From Gammaproteobacteria bacterium (GTDB taxonomy: Bacteria; Pseudomonadota; Gammaproteobacteria; SURF-13): a stretch of DNA of 58,564 nucleotides. The stretch covers positions 1 through 58,564 of the forward strand of contig JAUXUQ010000009.1 in NCBI GenBank assembly GCA_030680605.1, written 5' to 3'. Every line of letters starts with the position of its first letter. Position 1 is the first letter of the stretch. The position numbers were made by a program, and so were the translations under genes. Below are positions 46,158 through 58,382 of this stretch, in pieces. The notes under the pieces are model-generated. The model had not been told where the DNA came from and ran no database searches. It worked only from the letters and a program-made list of their open reading frames with translations.

Positions 46158-47680
46158 CGCAGTCCCAGTGGGTTGATAAAGGCTGGCGCGACGACCTGTG
46201 CGCGCTGGTGGCAGGTGTGTTATTCCCGCTGGCCTTTGCCCCCTTTCACTGGTTTCCACTTTCCATCCTGGCGTTGGCGCTGTTGTTTGGTGTATGGCGG
46301 GGCACGACGCCGCGCCGGGCCGCCTGGCGCGGCTGGCTGTTTGGCGTGGGCCAGTTTGGGGTGGGCGTGTCATGGGTGTATGTGGCCATCCATGACTTTG
46401 GCTATGCCAGTGTAGCGCTGGCGGGTTTCATGACGGCGTTATTCGTAGTGCTGCTGGCGCTGTTTCCTGCGCTGCTCGGATACGCCATGGCCCGCCTGCC
46501 CCCGCTGGCGGGCATTGTGCAAGCCCTGCTGGTGTTTCCTGCGGGCTGGACGCTGTTTGAGTGGCTGCGTGGCTGGGTACTGACAGGCTTTCCCTGGCTC
46601 CATGCCGGCTACAGCCAGATAGATGCACCGCTCGCCGGACTGGCCCCCATCGTCGGTGTGTACGGTGTGTCGTGGGCGGCGGCATTCTCCGCCGGGGTGT
46701 TGCTCATGCTGGTGCAGACAACGGGCAGGGCCAGGTACTTCAGCGCCGCCGTGTTGCTTGCGCTGTGGCTGGTTGCACTGCTGGCGGGACGGGTGGTGTG
46801 GACCCAGGCCGAGGGTGTACCGCTGCGCGCTGCCCTGGTGCAGGGCAATATCCCGCAGGACATCAAGTGGCAACCGGAGCAGGTGCAGCGCACGCTGGAG
46901 CGCTATCTTGAGCTTACGCGCCAACACTGGGACAGCGATCTGGTCGTGTGGCCGGAGGCCGCACTGCCGGTGTTTTATGATCAGATTGCGGACAATTATC
47001 TTGCCCGGCTGCAGGATGAAGCGCGCGCAAACCATACGGATATGTTGATCGGTATTTCAGTGCGGGAGCAGGGCTCACGCCGTTATTACAACAGCATGTT
47101 GAGTCTGGGCAGCAGCACGGGTTTTTACCATAAACGCCATCTGGTGCCATTTGGTGATTACGTGCCGCTAGAGGCATGGCTGCGCGGGCTGATCCGCTTT
47201 TTCGATCTGCCCATGTCAGGTTACAGTCCCGGCCCGGCCCAGCAGCCACTGCTGGAGGTGGCCGGCCACAAGGTCGGTGTATCGATCTGCTACGAGGATG
47301 TGTTTGGTGAAGAGGTGATTCAGTCGCTGCCGCAGGCCGCGCTACTGGTGAATGGTACCAACAATGCCTGGTACGGCGATTCCTTCGCCCCGCATCAGGC
47401 CTTGCAGATGTCGCGCATGCGGGCGCTGGAATCCGGACGGTACATGCTGCGCGCCACGACCAACGGCATCTCGGCGGTGATCGACGCCCGCGGCAAGGTC
47501 GTGGCGCAGTCCGAGCAGTTTCAAGAGGATGTGGTGGCGGCGACCTTTCAGCCGCTGACCGGCGCCACACCCTATGCGCGCTGGGGCAACTACCCGGTGG
47601 TGATCGCACTGCTGCTGGTGCTGGCGTGGACTGCGCTGCGCGGCTGGCGCGGGCAACAAAACCCGACCGATTCCGCGTAA
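46154..47680 (+). CDS. lnt: Apolipoprotein N-acyltransferase
   Basis: This 508-residue enzyme starts GTG, coupled to corC. It has about six N-terminal membrane helices (1-200) and a carbon-nitrogen hydrolase domain with the catalytic triad visible: Glu in WPEAALP (about 275), Lys in FYHKRHLVPFGDYVP (about 328) and Cys in VGVSICYEDVFGE (about 380). It adds the third acyl chain to lipoproteins, finishing what Lgt starts. Confidence 0.96.
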   Translation: MTQSQWVDKGWRDDLCALVAGVLFPLAFAPFHWFPLSILALALLFGVWRGTTPRRAAWRGWLFGVGQFGVGVSWVYVAIHDFGYASVALAGFMTALFVVLLALFPALLGYAMARLPPLAGIVQALLVFPAGWTLFEWLRGWVLTGFPWLHAGYSQIDAPLAGLAPIVGVYGVSWAAAFSAGVLLMLVQTTGRARYFSAAVLLALWLVALLAGRVVWTQAEGVPLRAALVQGNIPQDIKWQPEQVQRTLERYLELTRQHWDSDLVVWPEAALPVFYDQIADNYLARLQDEARANHTDMLIGISVREQGSRRYYNSMLSLGSSTGFYHKRHLVPFGDYVPLEAWLRGLIRFFDLPMSGYSPGPAQQPLLEVAGHKVGVSICYEDVFGEEVIQSLPQAALLVNGTNNAWYGDSFAPHQALQMSRMRALESGRYMLRATTNGISAVIDARGKVVAQSEQFQEDVVAATFQPLTGATPYARWGNYPVVIALLLVLAWTALRGWRGQQNPTDSA

Positions 47681-50353
<2,673 letters not shown>

Positions 50354-50372
50354 CCAATTGCAGGGAGTGAAA

Positions 50373-50870
50373 ATGACATTACAGATACGGATGGGGGCGT
50401 TGGGGCTGGTACTGCTGCTGGCGGGTTGCGGCTTCCATTTGCGCGGCAGCGGTGTGGACGATATTGCACTGTCGGATATGCCGATGGTCTATCTGCAAAG
50501 CGGTAATCCGCAGAGCGGCATGCTGGAGGAATTGCGGCGCCGGGGCGGGCTGCAGGGGGCTCGCTTTACGCTGGACAGCGCCGCCGCCGATCTGGCGCTG
50601 AACATCACGTCCGAGCGTTTCGATCGTCGCGTGCTGTCTGTGGGTGGCGCCGGTAAGGTGAGCGAATACGAAGTGCACTATGCAATTTCGTACAGCGTGC
50701 TCGACAATAATGGCGAGGAAAAGCTGGCCAACAGGATCAGCCTGGTGCGGGATTACCGCTTTGATGAAACGCAAGTGCTGGGCAAGGAAGCAGAAGAAAA
50801 GCGATTGCGTCAGGATATGGTGCAGGACGCGGCACAACAGATCATGCGCCAGTTACGCACCATACGCTAA
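50373..50870 (+). CDS. lptE: LPS-assembly lipoprotein LptE
   Basis: This 165-residue protein has a lipoprotein signal, GLVLLLAGCGFHLRG (lipobox LLAG-C, Cys at about 17). The mature part matches the LptE pattern (FHLRGSG start, FDRRVLSVGGAGKVSEYE). It plugs LptD in the outer membrane. AGGGAG precedes the ATG at 50373. Position between leuS and holA is the standard one. Confidence 0.92.
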   Translation: MTLQIRMGALGLVLLLAGCGFHLRGSGVDDIALSDMPMVYLQSGNPQSGMLEELRRRGGLQGARFTLDSAAADLALNITSERFDRRVLSVGGAGKVSEYEVHYAISYSVLDNNGEEKLANRISLVRDYRFDETQVLGKEAEEKRLRQDMVQDAAQQIMRQLRTIR

Positions 50871-50892
50871 TGCCTGGGCGGCTCCTGCCACG

Positions 50893-51921
50893 ATGAAGCT
50901 GCGCACCGACCAGCTGGCAGCACGCCTCGCTCGGGGGCTGGCGCCGGTGTGGCTGGTGTCGGGTGATGAGCCATTGCAGTTGGAGGAGGCATGCGACGCG
51001 ATCCGCAGTGCGGCGCGGGGGCAGGGGTACTCCGAACGCATCGTGTTTCAGGCCGCCAGCAGCTTCGACTGGGGCGCGCTGACGGCGTGCGCACAGAACA
51101 GATCACTGTTTGCCGAGCGCAAGCTGATCGAGTTACGCCTACCCACCGGCAAGCCGGGCGAGGTCGGTGCTGCCGCGCTCATACAGTATGCCGCGCAAGC
51201 GGCGGGTGACAGCGTGTTGCTGGTCATCTGTCCCAAGCTGGATGCCGCTACTCAGAAAACAAAATGGGTGAGTGCGCTGGATGCGGTGGGCTTGCTGCTC
51301 CAAGTCTGGCCGGTTGAGGCACGCCTGTTGCCGGAATGGATCCGCCGTCGGCTGGCTACGCGCGGCATCAAGGCGAGCGACGAGGCTGTCGCGCTGCTGG
51401 CAGAGCGCGTGGAGGGCAATCTGCTTGCCTGCGCGCAGGATATCGAAAAGTTGTATCTGCTGCATGGCGCTGCCGAAATTGACGCTGCTGCAGTGGCCGC
51501 AGCAGTGGCGGACAATGCCCGCTTTGACATCTATGCGTTGGTAGACAGCGCACTTGCAGGCGATGCTGTGCGCAGCACACGCATACTTGAGAGCCTGCGC
51601 GCCGAGGGTGTTGATCCTGTGTTGGCGCTGTGGGCGCTGGCGCGTGAGGTGCGCGCACTGGCGCGGATGGCGTATGATTGCTCCCAGGGCATGGGCGTCG
51701 ATCAGGTGCTGGCGGGGCACAAGGTGTGGGAGAAACGCAAGGGACTGGTCAGGGCCGGGCTGGTGCGCCACAAGCTGCGCGCATGGCGACACTTGCTGTT
51801 GCTCGCCGGGCGCATTGAACGCATCATCAAGGGTGTGCAGGCAGGCAATGCCTGGGATGAACTGCTGAAGTTGGCGCTGGGCATCGGTGGAGTACGACTG
51901 TTTACAGGTATGCGCACGTAA
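50893..51921 (+). CDS. holA: DNA polymerase III delta subunit
   Basis: From the ATG at 50893 ([18 protein letters not shown]) it has 342 residues, matching the family. It has [19 protein letters not shown] and [20 protein letters not shown]. HolA opens the sliding clamp in the clamp loader. The stop overlaps the proA start by one base. Confidence 0.94.
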   Translation: MKLRTDQLAARLARGLAPVWLVSGDEPLQLEEACDAIRSAARGQGYSERIVFQAASSFDWGALTACAQNRSLFAERKLIELRLPTGKPGEVGAAALIQYAAQAAGDSVLLVICPKLDAATQKTKWVSALDAVGLLLQVWPVEARLLPEWIRRRLATRGIKASDEAVALLAERVEGNLLACAQDIEKLYLLHGAAEIDAAAVAAAVADNARFDIYALVDSALAGDAVRSTRILESLRAEGVDPVLALWALAREVRALARMAYDCSQGMGVDQVLAGHKVWEKRKGLVRAGLVRHKLRAWRHLLLLAGRIERIIKGVQAGNAWDELLKLALGIGGVRLFTGMRT

Positions 51922-53177
51922 TGGACATTAAAAACTACATGGCGGATGTTGGCCAGCGTGCCCGTGCAGCGGCACGTCAGATGGCGCGCGCCGATACGCA
52001 AGCCAAGAACGCCGCGCTGCTGGCCATGGCCGAAGGCATGGAGCGTGAGAGTGCGGCGCTGTTGGCTGCCAACCGCAAGGATGTCGAGGCCGGGAAAAAG
52101 GATGGGTTGGATGCCGCCATGCTCGACCGGCTGACGCTGAATCAGGAGCGGGTTCAGGGCATGGCCGAAGGTCTGCGCCAGATCGCAGCGCTGGCGGATC
52201 CGGTCGGCGAAGTCACCGATCTCAAATACCGCCCTGCCGGTTTTCAGGTGGGCAAGATGCGCGTACCGCTCGGCGTGATCGGTATCATCTATGAGTCGCG
52301 CCCCAACGTCACTGCAGACGCCGCCGGGCTATGCCTCAAGTCCGGCAATGCCGCGATACTGCGCGGCGGCTCCGAGGCGCTGCACTCCAATCAGGCCATC
52401 GCTGCCTGCATACGCGCCGGCTTGCAGAGTGCGGGCCTGCCGCAGGACGCCATACAGGTCATTGAAACTACCGACCGCGCTGCGGTGGGTGAGCTCATAC
52501 GCATGAAGGACTCAGTCGATGTCATCGTGCCGCGCGGCGGCAAGGGGTTGATCGAACGCATCAGCAACGAGGCCACAGTGCCGGTCATCAAGCATTTGCA
52601 TGGTGTGTGCCATGTGTATATCGACGACAAGGCCGATATTGAAAAGGCAGTGAATGTGGCCTACAACGCCAAGACCCAGCGCTACGGCACCTGCAATACC
52701 ACTGAGACGCTGCTGGTGGCCGAGAGCATCGCACCGCGCGTGTTGCCGCAGCTCGGCAAGATGTATCAGGAGGCCGGTGTCGAGCTGCGCGGTGATGCCG
52801 CGGCGCGCGCGCAGATGCCGGGTGCCAAGGCCGCAACCGCAGAAGACTGGGATACCGAATACCTCGCGCCGATACTCTCGGTGCGGGTGGTGAAAGACTT
52901 GAGCGAGGCGATAGAGCATATCGCGCAGCACGGTTCGGCGCACACCGACGCCATTGTCACCGAGGACTTATCGCACGCGCAGCGGTTTCTGCGTGAAATA
53001 GACTCAAGCTCGGTGATGGTGAACGCCTCGACCCGACTTGCCGATGGCTTCGAGTACGGCCTTGGCGCCGAGATCGGCATCAGCACAGACAAGCTGCATG
53101 CACGCGGCCCGGTTGGGCTGGAAGGGCTTACCACGCAGAAATTCATCGTGATCGGCGATGGGCATATTAGAAAATAG
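51921..53177 (+). CDS. proA: Gamma-glutamyl phosphate reductase
   Basis: This 418-residue enzyme reduces glutamyl-5-phosphate in proline synthesis. It has [37 protein letters not shown], the catalytic Cys in [12 protein letters not shown] (about 257) and a family end [20 protein letters not shown]. The proB gene is not in the window. Confidence 0.97.
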   Translation: MDIKNYMADVGQRARAAARQMARADTQAKNAALLAMAEGMERESAALLAANRKDVEAGKKDGLDAAMLDRLTLNQERVQGMAEGLRQIAALADPVGEVTDLKYRPAGFQVGKMRVPLGVIGIIYESRPNVTADAAGLCLKSGNAAILRGGSEALHSNQAIAACIRAGLQSAGLPQDAIQVIETTDRAAVGELIRMKDSVDVIVPRGGKGLIERISNEATVPVIKHLHGVCHVYIDDKADIEKAVNVAYNAKTQRYGTCNTTETLLVAESIAPRVLPQLGKMYQEAGVELRGDAAARAQMPGAKAATAEDWDTEYLAPILSVRVVKDLSEAIEHIAQHGSAHTDAIVTEDLSHAQRFLREIDSSSVMVNASTRLADGFEYGLGAEIGISTDKLHARGPVGLEGLTTQKFIVIGDGHIRK

Positions 53178-53179
53178 TA

Positions 53180-53251
53180 GCGAGGGACGAGCGGCGAGTA
53201 GCGAGGTAAAAAATACCGGTCTTTACACGCCCCTCACCACTCGCTCCTCGC
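53180..53251. repeat. Imperfect long inverted repeat between proA and nadD
   Basis: Arms 53180-53198 and 53233-53251 (19 nt each) match at 15 positions; two of the rest can form G-U pairs. The arms are built of GCGAG/GAGCG words. It lies between proA and nadD, without a T-run, so it may be an RNA hairpin or a repeat remnant. Confidence 0.5.
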
Positions 53252-53264
53252 CACTGCCTTAACA

Positions 53265-53900
53265 ATGATCGGTATTCTCGGCGGCAGCTTTGATCCTGTG
53301 CACTACGGCCATTTGCGGCTGGCTGTCGAGTTGTATCAAGACCTGGGTTTAAGCGAAATGCATCTGATGCCGTGCGGCGTTCCGCCGCATCGAGCACCCC
53401 TGGCAGCGAGCGGTGCGCAACGGCTTGCCATGTTGGAGGTGGCAATTGAGGGTGAGCGGGGGCTGATTGTGGATCAGCGCGAATTACAGCGCACAGGCCC
53501 GTCGTATACCGTGGATACGCTGACCTCCCTGCGCAACGAACTGGGCAGTATTCCGCTGTGCCTGGTGATGGGCAAAGACGCCTTTCTCGGCCTGCACACC
53601 TGGCATCGTTGGCGTGAGCTGATGGGTTTGGCCCATATCGTGGTGGCGGAGCGGCCGGGATGCGACAAGCCGATTGCAGGTGAGGTAGCGCAGATATTCT
53701 CAGAACGCCGCGTGGATAGCCCGGCGCCACTCAGCAAGTCAGCTGCAGGCTGCATTCTGCCATGGCCGGTGCCCGCGCTCGATATATCCTCTTCGCGCAT
53801 ACGGGCGCTGTGTGCGGCAGGCAAAAGCATTCGCTATCTGGTGCCGGACGCAGTGAGGGGAATCGTGCAATCGCAACAGATTTACAAACAGTCACAGTGA
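53265..53900 (+). CDS. nadD: Nicotinate-nucleotide adenylyltransferase
   Basis: This 211-residue protein has GGSFDPVHYGHLRLAVE (nucleotidyltransferase HxGH), GKDAFLGLHTWHRWREL and DISSSRIRALCAAG. It makes deamido-NAD from nicotinate mononucleotide and ATP, a step downstream of NadA. It is followed 13 nt later by rsfS. Confidence 0.96.
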   Translation: MIGILGGSFDPVHYGHLRLAVELYQDLGLSEMHLMPCGVPPHRAPLAASGAQRLAMLEVAIEGERGLIVDQRELQRTGPSYTVDTLTSLRNELGSIPLCLVMGKDAFLGLHTWHRWRELMGLAHIVVAERPGCDKPIAGEVAQIFSERRVDSPAPLSKSAAGCILPWPVPALDISSSRIRALCAAGKSIRYLVPDAVRGIVQSQQIYKQSQ

Positions 53901-53913
53901 GGGCAGCAGCATA

Positions 53914-54513
53914 ATGCAAAGGAACCGGTTACAGAGTCTGGTCGTACACACGCTGGATGAGATGAAGGCGCAGGACATCACGGTGCTGGATGTTCATGGC
54001 GTGAGTGATGTTACCGATGTCATGGTGATTGCCAGCGGTAGCTCCAACCGTCAGGTCAAGGCCATGGCGGCTGCCGTGGTCGAAAAGGCGAAGGAGCATA
54101 AATACCGCCCGCTTGGCATGGAGGGTGAGCAGGCCGGCGAGTGGGTACTGGTGGACCTGGGGGACGTGGTAGTGCACCTGATGCTGCCGCAGGTGCGCGA
54201 TTTTTATAACCTCGAAAAACTGTGGGGTGATGCCGTACATGGAAGTACCAATGTCGCGAGAGGCAGGAAGCCGGGAGCGACTGTAGCGCAGGCCCATCGT
54301 GCTGAGAGCGCGGCAACTGCCGATAAAAATCCTGCCAGGAAAGTCGTGAAAAAATCTGCAACCAAGACTGGGAAAAAGGCCGCGGCTGCCATGGGCCCAG
54401 CAGAAAAAAAGAAGTCGGCTACCAGCAGCAAGAAGACAATAAAGCCAAAGCCAGCAAAACCAGTGGCCCACAAGCTGGCCATCGCCAAGCGCAGCCGCAA
54501 GATCGGGGAGTAA
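53914..54513 (+). CDS. rsfS: Ribosome silencing factor with a long Lys/Ala-rich tail
   Basis: Residues 1-115 are the RsfS fold (DITVLDVHGVSDVTDVMVIA, GEWVLVDLGDVVVHLML, RDFYNLEKLWGDA). RsfS binds ribosomal protein uL14 and keeps subunits apart. Residues about 116-199 are an unusual basic tail rich in Lys, Ala and Thr, like a histone H1/AlgP tail. E. coli RsfS has only 105 residues. The tail may bind RNA, which is a guess. Confidence 0.9.
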   Translation: MQRNRLQSLVVHTLDEMKAQDITVLDVHGVSDVTDVMVIASGSSNRQVKAMAAAVVEKAKEHKYRPLGMEGEQAGEWVLVDLGDVVVHLMLPQVRDFYNLEKLWGDAVHGSTNVARGRKPGATVAQAHRAESAATADKNPARKVVKKSATKTGKKAAAAMGPAEKKKSATSSKKTIKPKPAKPVAHKLAIAKRSRKIGE

Positions 54514-54517
54514 AGCG

Positions 54518-54985
54518 CTGCGTATTCATCTGCTCGCGGTCGGAAACCGCATGCCCGCGTGGGTAACCAGGGGCTACGAGGAATACGCACGCCGCCTGCC
54601 GCCCGAGTGCCGTTTGCAACTGGTCGAGATCGCCCCCGGGGCACGCACCAAGGGCGCTGATCCTGCGCGCAGCGTACGCGACGAAGGCGAGCGCATGCAG
54701 GCCGCGATTCCGAAGGATGCCCTGGTGATTGCGCTTGATGTGGGCGGTGTGCAGTGGGCTACCGAAAAACTGTCGCAACAACTGGAGCAGTGGCTGGGCT
54801 GTGGGCGCGATATCGCGCTACTGGTGGGCGGGCCCGACGGCCTGAGCGAGGCCTGCCGCAAGCGCGCTGATCAGGCATGGTCACTCTCCAAGCTTACCCT
54901 GCCGCATCCACTGGTGCGAATTGTCCTCGCCGAACAGATTTACCGTGCGTGGAGCATTCTCAAGAAACATCCCTATCACCGCTAA
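54518..54985 (+). CDS. rlmH: 23S rRNA pseudouridine-1915 N3-methyltransferase, CTG start
   Basis: The first ATG (54551) would drop the first beta strand. Reading upstream gives the full family start (M)RIHLLAVGNRMPAWVTRGYE from CTG at 54518, with GGGGAG (54505-54510) 7 nt before it. That gives 155 residues, exactly the E. coli RlmH length. It has LLVGGPDGLS and the family end LAEQIYRAWSILKKHPYHR. It methylates pseudouridine 1915 in helix 69. It follows rsfS by 4 nt. Confidence 0.9.
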   Translation: MRIHLLAVGNRMPAWVTRGYEEYARRLPPECRLQLVEIAPGARTKGADPARSVRDEGERMQAAIPKDALVIALDVGGVQWATEKLSQQLEQWLGCGRDIALLVGGPDGLSEACRKRADQAWSLSKLTLPHPLVRIVLAEQIYRAWSILKKHPYHR

Positions 54986-55345
54986 GGCTCTTTACTTTGG
55001 CAGCCCTGATTCTTTAGATCTGCCAAATCGGAGAGTCTGTCTGAAAGGCGTTGTTAACCATCAGCCCTCAATTAACGTAATTGCTATCAATTTTCTTCGT
55101 TGCATATGACGTGACAGGAGTAACCTCAACATGATTTTACCCGCTTTCGTAGCCATGTATCAGCTTCCGGGTTGGTCGTTGTTCGAACGCCATTGGGCTC
55201 ATCTGACCGAGATGGCTGCGCAGGCGAAGTATTGCTGTAGTCTTGATTAGTATGGTTATTTCCCACAAAAGCGTTTTCGGCGGGGGCAGGGTTGGGTTAT
55301 AGTAACGCGCTTACCGTATATTCTCAGACGACAAAAGGAACCCCC
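54986..55345. other. Gene-poor gap after rlmH with a hairpin and a small ORF candidate
   Basis: TTTGGCAG/CTGCCAAA (54996-55003 with 55020-55027) makes an 8-bp stem just after the rlmH stop, without a T-run. A 39-codon frame, 55131-55250, starts with ATG after AGGAG and reads MILPAFVAMYQLPGWSLFER onward; I recognise no family. Nothing else stands out. Confidence 0.4.
55131..55250 (+). CDS. Possible 39-residue small ORF
   Basis: An AGGAG motif (55116-55120) is 10 nt before the ATG. The peptide has an N-terminal hydrophobic start and ends KYCCSLD. There is no family resemblance and no further support. It could be a chance ORF or a decayed gene start. Confidence 0.25.
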   Translation: MILPAFVAMYQLPGWSLFERHWAHLTEMAAQAKYCCSLD

Positions 55346-55825
55346 ATGAAAACTGCCGACGACATGGTTGTGACGCTGAACTACACGCTCACCGACGACA
55401 GCGGAACCGTGCTAGACAGCAGTGCGGACGGCATGCCGCTGAGCTACCTGCATGGCCATGGCAACATCATCCCGGGTCTGGAACGCGCGTTGGAGGGGAC
55501 AGATGTGGGCTACAAGTCACAGGTGACAGTGCCCGCCGTGGAAGGCTATGGCGAGAAAGACCCCAAGGCCGTGTTCGAGGCGCCCCGGGATCAGTTTCCG
55601 CCAGATATGGATATCGCCCCCGGCATGCTGGTAACTTCCGAGGACGGGAAAGCCCCGCTCACGATCGTGGAGATCACTGACAGTGTGGTGGTGCTGGACG
55701 GTAATCACCCGCTGGCGGGCAAGACGCTGCATTTCGATGTAGAGATCGTCGATATTCGCGCCGCGACCGAAGCAGAGCTGACCCACGGCCACGCACACTC
55801 CGGCGACGGCCACCATCACCATTAA
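55346..55825 (+). CDS. slyD: FKBP-type peptidyl-prolyl isomerase, SlyD-like
   Basis: From the ATG at 55346 (AAAAGGAAC upstream) it has 159 residues. It has the SlyD layout: split FKBP domain (about 1-70 and 120-150), an IF-insertion (about 70-120, VPAVEGYGEKDPKAVFE) and a His-rich end (THGHAHSGDGHHHH), shorter than in E. coli. SlyD is a proline isomerase/chaperone and metal binder. The region after it holds a dispersed repeat. Confidence 0.93.
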   Translation: MKTADDMVVTLNYTLTDDSGTVLDSSADGMPLSYLHGHGNIIPGLERALEGTDVGYKSQVTVPAVEGYGEKDPKAVFEAPRDQFPPDMDIAPGMLVTSEDGKAPLTIVEITDSVVVLDGNHPLAGKTLHFDVEIVDIRAATEAELTHGHAHSGDGHHHH

Positions 55826-55850
55826 ATAACTCTGGAACTCTTGATTACTG

Positions 55851-55938
55851 ATAAGTCAATAAGTAAGACTACAGTCACACCCTGAAGTAATGTAGCCTTG
55901 CTTTGTGACTCCTGATTAACTCAATAAAGCGCCGCCGG
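55851..55938 (+). repeat. Dispersed repeat, uninterrupted (copy B)
   Basis: An 88-bp intergenic element whose left 23 bp match 40882-40904 (one mismatch). Its right part shares AGTCACA, TGTAGC, CTCCTGA and GCGCCGCCGG in order with 41060-41122. Internal inverted repeat: AGTCACA (55873-55879) with TGTGACT (55904-55910). Confidence 0.6.
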
Positions 55939-56016
55939 GATAAATCCGGTAGCGGAGAAATACCTGTTACTGCAAACGGGCGTGCCTGGCTTGTTCAGAC
56001 GGTGCAGTCTCATGCG

Positions 56017-58059
56017 TTAACTTGTTGATCTCTGGCCGGGCTTCGATGCGGATGACGTTATCCCCAGAAGCAGGGTTTCGAATTTCTCCGTCGGCACCGG
56101 CCTGCTGAACAAATAGCCCTGCATCTCGTCACAATGGTGCGCGCTGAGGAAGGATTTCTGTCCCTCGGTTTCGACCCCCTCGGCGATCACCGTGAGTCCC
56201 ATACCGTGCGCCATGGAGATGATGGTCTTGGAGATTGCCGCATCATCCGGATCGGTGGTGATGTCGCGCACGAACGACTGGTCAATCTTGAGCGTGTCGA
56301 TCGGGAAGCGCTTCAGGTAGGCAAGCGATGAATAGCCGGTGCCGAAATCGTCGATAGACAACCTCACCCCCATCGCTTTGAGCCTGGTCAGCGTGTCGGT
56401 GGCCGCCGCCACGTTCTGCATAATCTGGCTTTCAGTCAATTCCAGCTTGAGATAGGCGGGGTCGAGGCCGGTTTCCTTCAGTATCCCCGCCACCACCTCG
56501 ACCAAATCCGGCTGCGTGATCTGGCGTGCCGAAAGGTTGACCGCGATGTACACGGGCTGGAGCCCGGCGCTCTGCCATGCCTTGTTCTGTGCGCAGGCGG
56601 TGCGCAGCACCCATTCGCCGAGCGCCACGATGAGGCCGCTTTCCTCGGCCACGGGGATAAATTCCGCCGGTGAAATCCAGGCCCCGTGAGCATTTGGCCA
56701 GCGCAGCAACGCCTCGGCGCCGACGATCACGCTCGCGCCCGACTCGATGGTGACGATGGGTTGGTAATGGAGCGCAAACCCGTCCTGCTCGAAGGCGCTC
56801 CGCATTTCTCTCTCCATGGTCAGCCGCTGCTGCGCCCGCATATCCATGTGCTCGGCGAATATTTGGGACTGGTTGCGGCCGAGCTTCTTGGCGCTGTACA
56901 TTGCCATGTCAGCGTGGCGCATCAGCGTCTCCACGTCTTGCCCGTGATCGGGGTAGATGGCGATGCCGACACTCGCTGTGATACGAAGCTTGTGCCCCGC
57001 GATCTCGATGGGCAGGGCGGTGGCATCAATCAGCTTCTGTACCATCCCGGGCAGATCAGCGTTGGGCTGGATGCCGGGTAAACTCAGGACGAACTCGTCG
57101 CCGCCGACGCGTGCGATGGTGTCGCCTTTGCGCAGGCAGGCTGCCAGACGCTTCGCCACGGTCTGCAGCACCTGGTCGCCGACGTGATGGCCCAGGGAAT
57201 CGTTAATGATCTTGAAGTCGTCGAGATCGATAAAAGCCACAGCGAGCTGATTACTGAGGCGCTCCGCCGAAATCAGCGATTGCCTGATCCGATCCTGTAG
57301 CAGCACACGGTTGGGCAGGCCCGTCATGGCGTCGTGGTAGGCCATGTGTTCTAGTTGCTGATCGGTGCGGCGTTGTTTCTCGTGTTGCAGTCTCCTGATG
57401 ATCCCGTCGGCGCGGCGGACGATCAAGAACAGGATGCCATAGAGCAGGGCCAGCACTGCGGACACGCTCAGGATGACGGAACGCTGTTTATATGTGATGT
57501 TCTCGAGCAGGGGTGTGACGTCGGCATAGATCTCGAACACGCCTTCGATAGGCGCGCCTGCGTTGCGACGTATCGGGACGTAACTGGATAGCACATCGCG
57601 ATTCTCGATCTGCTGCTCGAAGGCGCTGAACGTGTCGCGGTGAGTCAGCTCGCTCATTGCCCGTCCTTCAAGTGCCCCGATAAAACCAAAGTTGGTGCTT
57701 TTGTCCTGGCCGATCTGTTCAGGCTCCGTCGAAAACAGCGTGCGACCGCTGGGCGCGTAGACTTTCACCTTGATCACAGAGGTATTGCGCATCTCCTCAA
57801 GCACCTTCTGGTGCAGCTGGGCGATGTCGGGATGAAGCCTCAGGGCACCGGCGTCGAGTCGCGCCGCTTCTTCAGAAAAGCCGCGGAACTGCGGCCAGAT
57901 GGTATTTGAGAAAATATGGGTCAGCGTAACATTGCTGCTCTCGCCCAGTTCAAGCAGATGCTGCACCGCATAACGCTGGTAGAGCGCGCCGAGGATAACT
58001 GTCGCCAGCACCACCGAGATCAGGCTCGCGATCGAAAAATAGCGCAGCAGCCGAAACAT
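56017..58059 (-). CDS. Membrane-bound GGDEF-EAL protein (c-di-GMP turnover)
   Basis: This 680-residue protein has a membrane helix (about 10-28), a periplasmic sensor part (about 30-190), a second helix (about 193-215), a GGDEF domain with RVGGDEFVLSL (about 318) and the inhibitory RxxD site RKGD placed five residues before GGDEF, then an EAL domain (about 425-670) with AEALLRW, DDFGTGYSSLAYLKRFP and LKIDQSFVRD. Both catalytic motifs look complete, so it could make and break c-di-GMP. The ATPase at 3.8-6.2 kb is a possible c-di-GMP target. Confidence 0.93.
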   Translation of the reverse strand: MFRLLRYFSIASLISVVLATVILGALYQRYAVQHLLELGESSNVTLTHIFSNTIWPQFRGFSEEAARLDAGALRLHPDIAQLHQKVLEEMRNTSVIKVKVYAPSGRTLFSTEPEQIGQDKSTNFGFIGALEGRAMSELTHRDTFSAFEQQIENRDVLSSYVPIRRNAGAPIEGVFEIYADVTPLLENITYKQRSVILSVSAVLALLYGILFLIVRRADGIIRRLQHEKQRRTDQQLEHMAYHDAMTGLPNRVLLQDRIRQSLISAERLSNQLAVAFIDLDDFKIINDSLGHHVGDQVLQTVAKRLAACLRKGDTIARVGGDEFVLSLPGIQPNADLPGMVQKLIDATALPIEIAGHKLRITASVGIAIYPDHGQDVETLMRHADMAMYSAKKLGRNQSQIFAEHMDMRAQQRLTMEREMRSAFEQDGFALHYQPIVTIESGASVIVGAEALLRWPNAHGAWISPAEFIPVAEESGLIVALGEWVLRTACAQNKAWQSAGLQPVYIAVNLSARQITQPDLVEVVAGILKETGLDPAYLKLELTESQIMQNVAAATDTLTRLKAMGVRLSIDDFGTGYSSLAYLKRFPIDTLKIDQSFVRDITTDPDDAAISKTIISMAHGMGLTVIAEGVETEGQKSFLSAHHCDEMQGYLFSRPVPTEKFETLLLGITSSASKPGQRSTS

Positions 58060-58382
58060 GATACCCCCGCGTCACGCGCCCCGCCAACCATGGCTCACCC
58101 AGGCTGCTTGAAAACTCCAATACTGCATACTATCCAGTGCAATATGGCAATGCAATGGCGGAATGTTCCGCCATTGCGGGCCAAAGAGAGTGAAGCCGTG
58201 CGGCAGCAGGCAAGGCACCAGGCGGCATCGCGCAATGTTTCCGTGAATCTCCGTCGCCGCAGGCAGGTGACTTACGGCTCATCAACAACAATATCTGCTG
58301 TCTTGCAGCCGAAGAGGCTGCATAATATACTCGCAAAGGTTGTGTCAATTGAGCCCGATATCGAAGTGAAAAAGTGGCTGCG
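58060..58382. other. Intergenic gap with a perfect palindrome
   Basis: About 320 bp between the divergent GGDEF-EAL gene and the last ORF. It carries a 12-bp-arm palindrome (58152-58177). No other gene is supported; the frame 57916-58386 is a shadow of the GGDEF-EAL gene. Confidence 0.5.
58152..58177. repeat. Perfect 12-bp-arm palindrome
   Basis: GCAATGGCGGAA-TG-TTCCGCCATTGC (two perfect 12-bp arms around TG). It is not followed by T-runs on either side. It is about 95 bp upstream of the GGDEF-EAL start and about 205 bp before the next gene, so an operator is possible. Confidence 0.6.
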
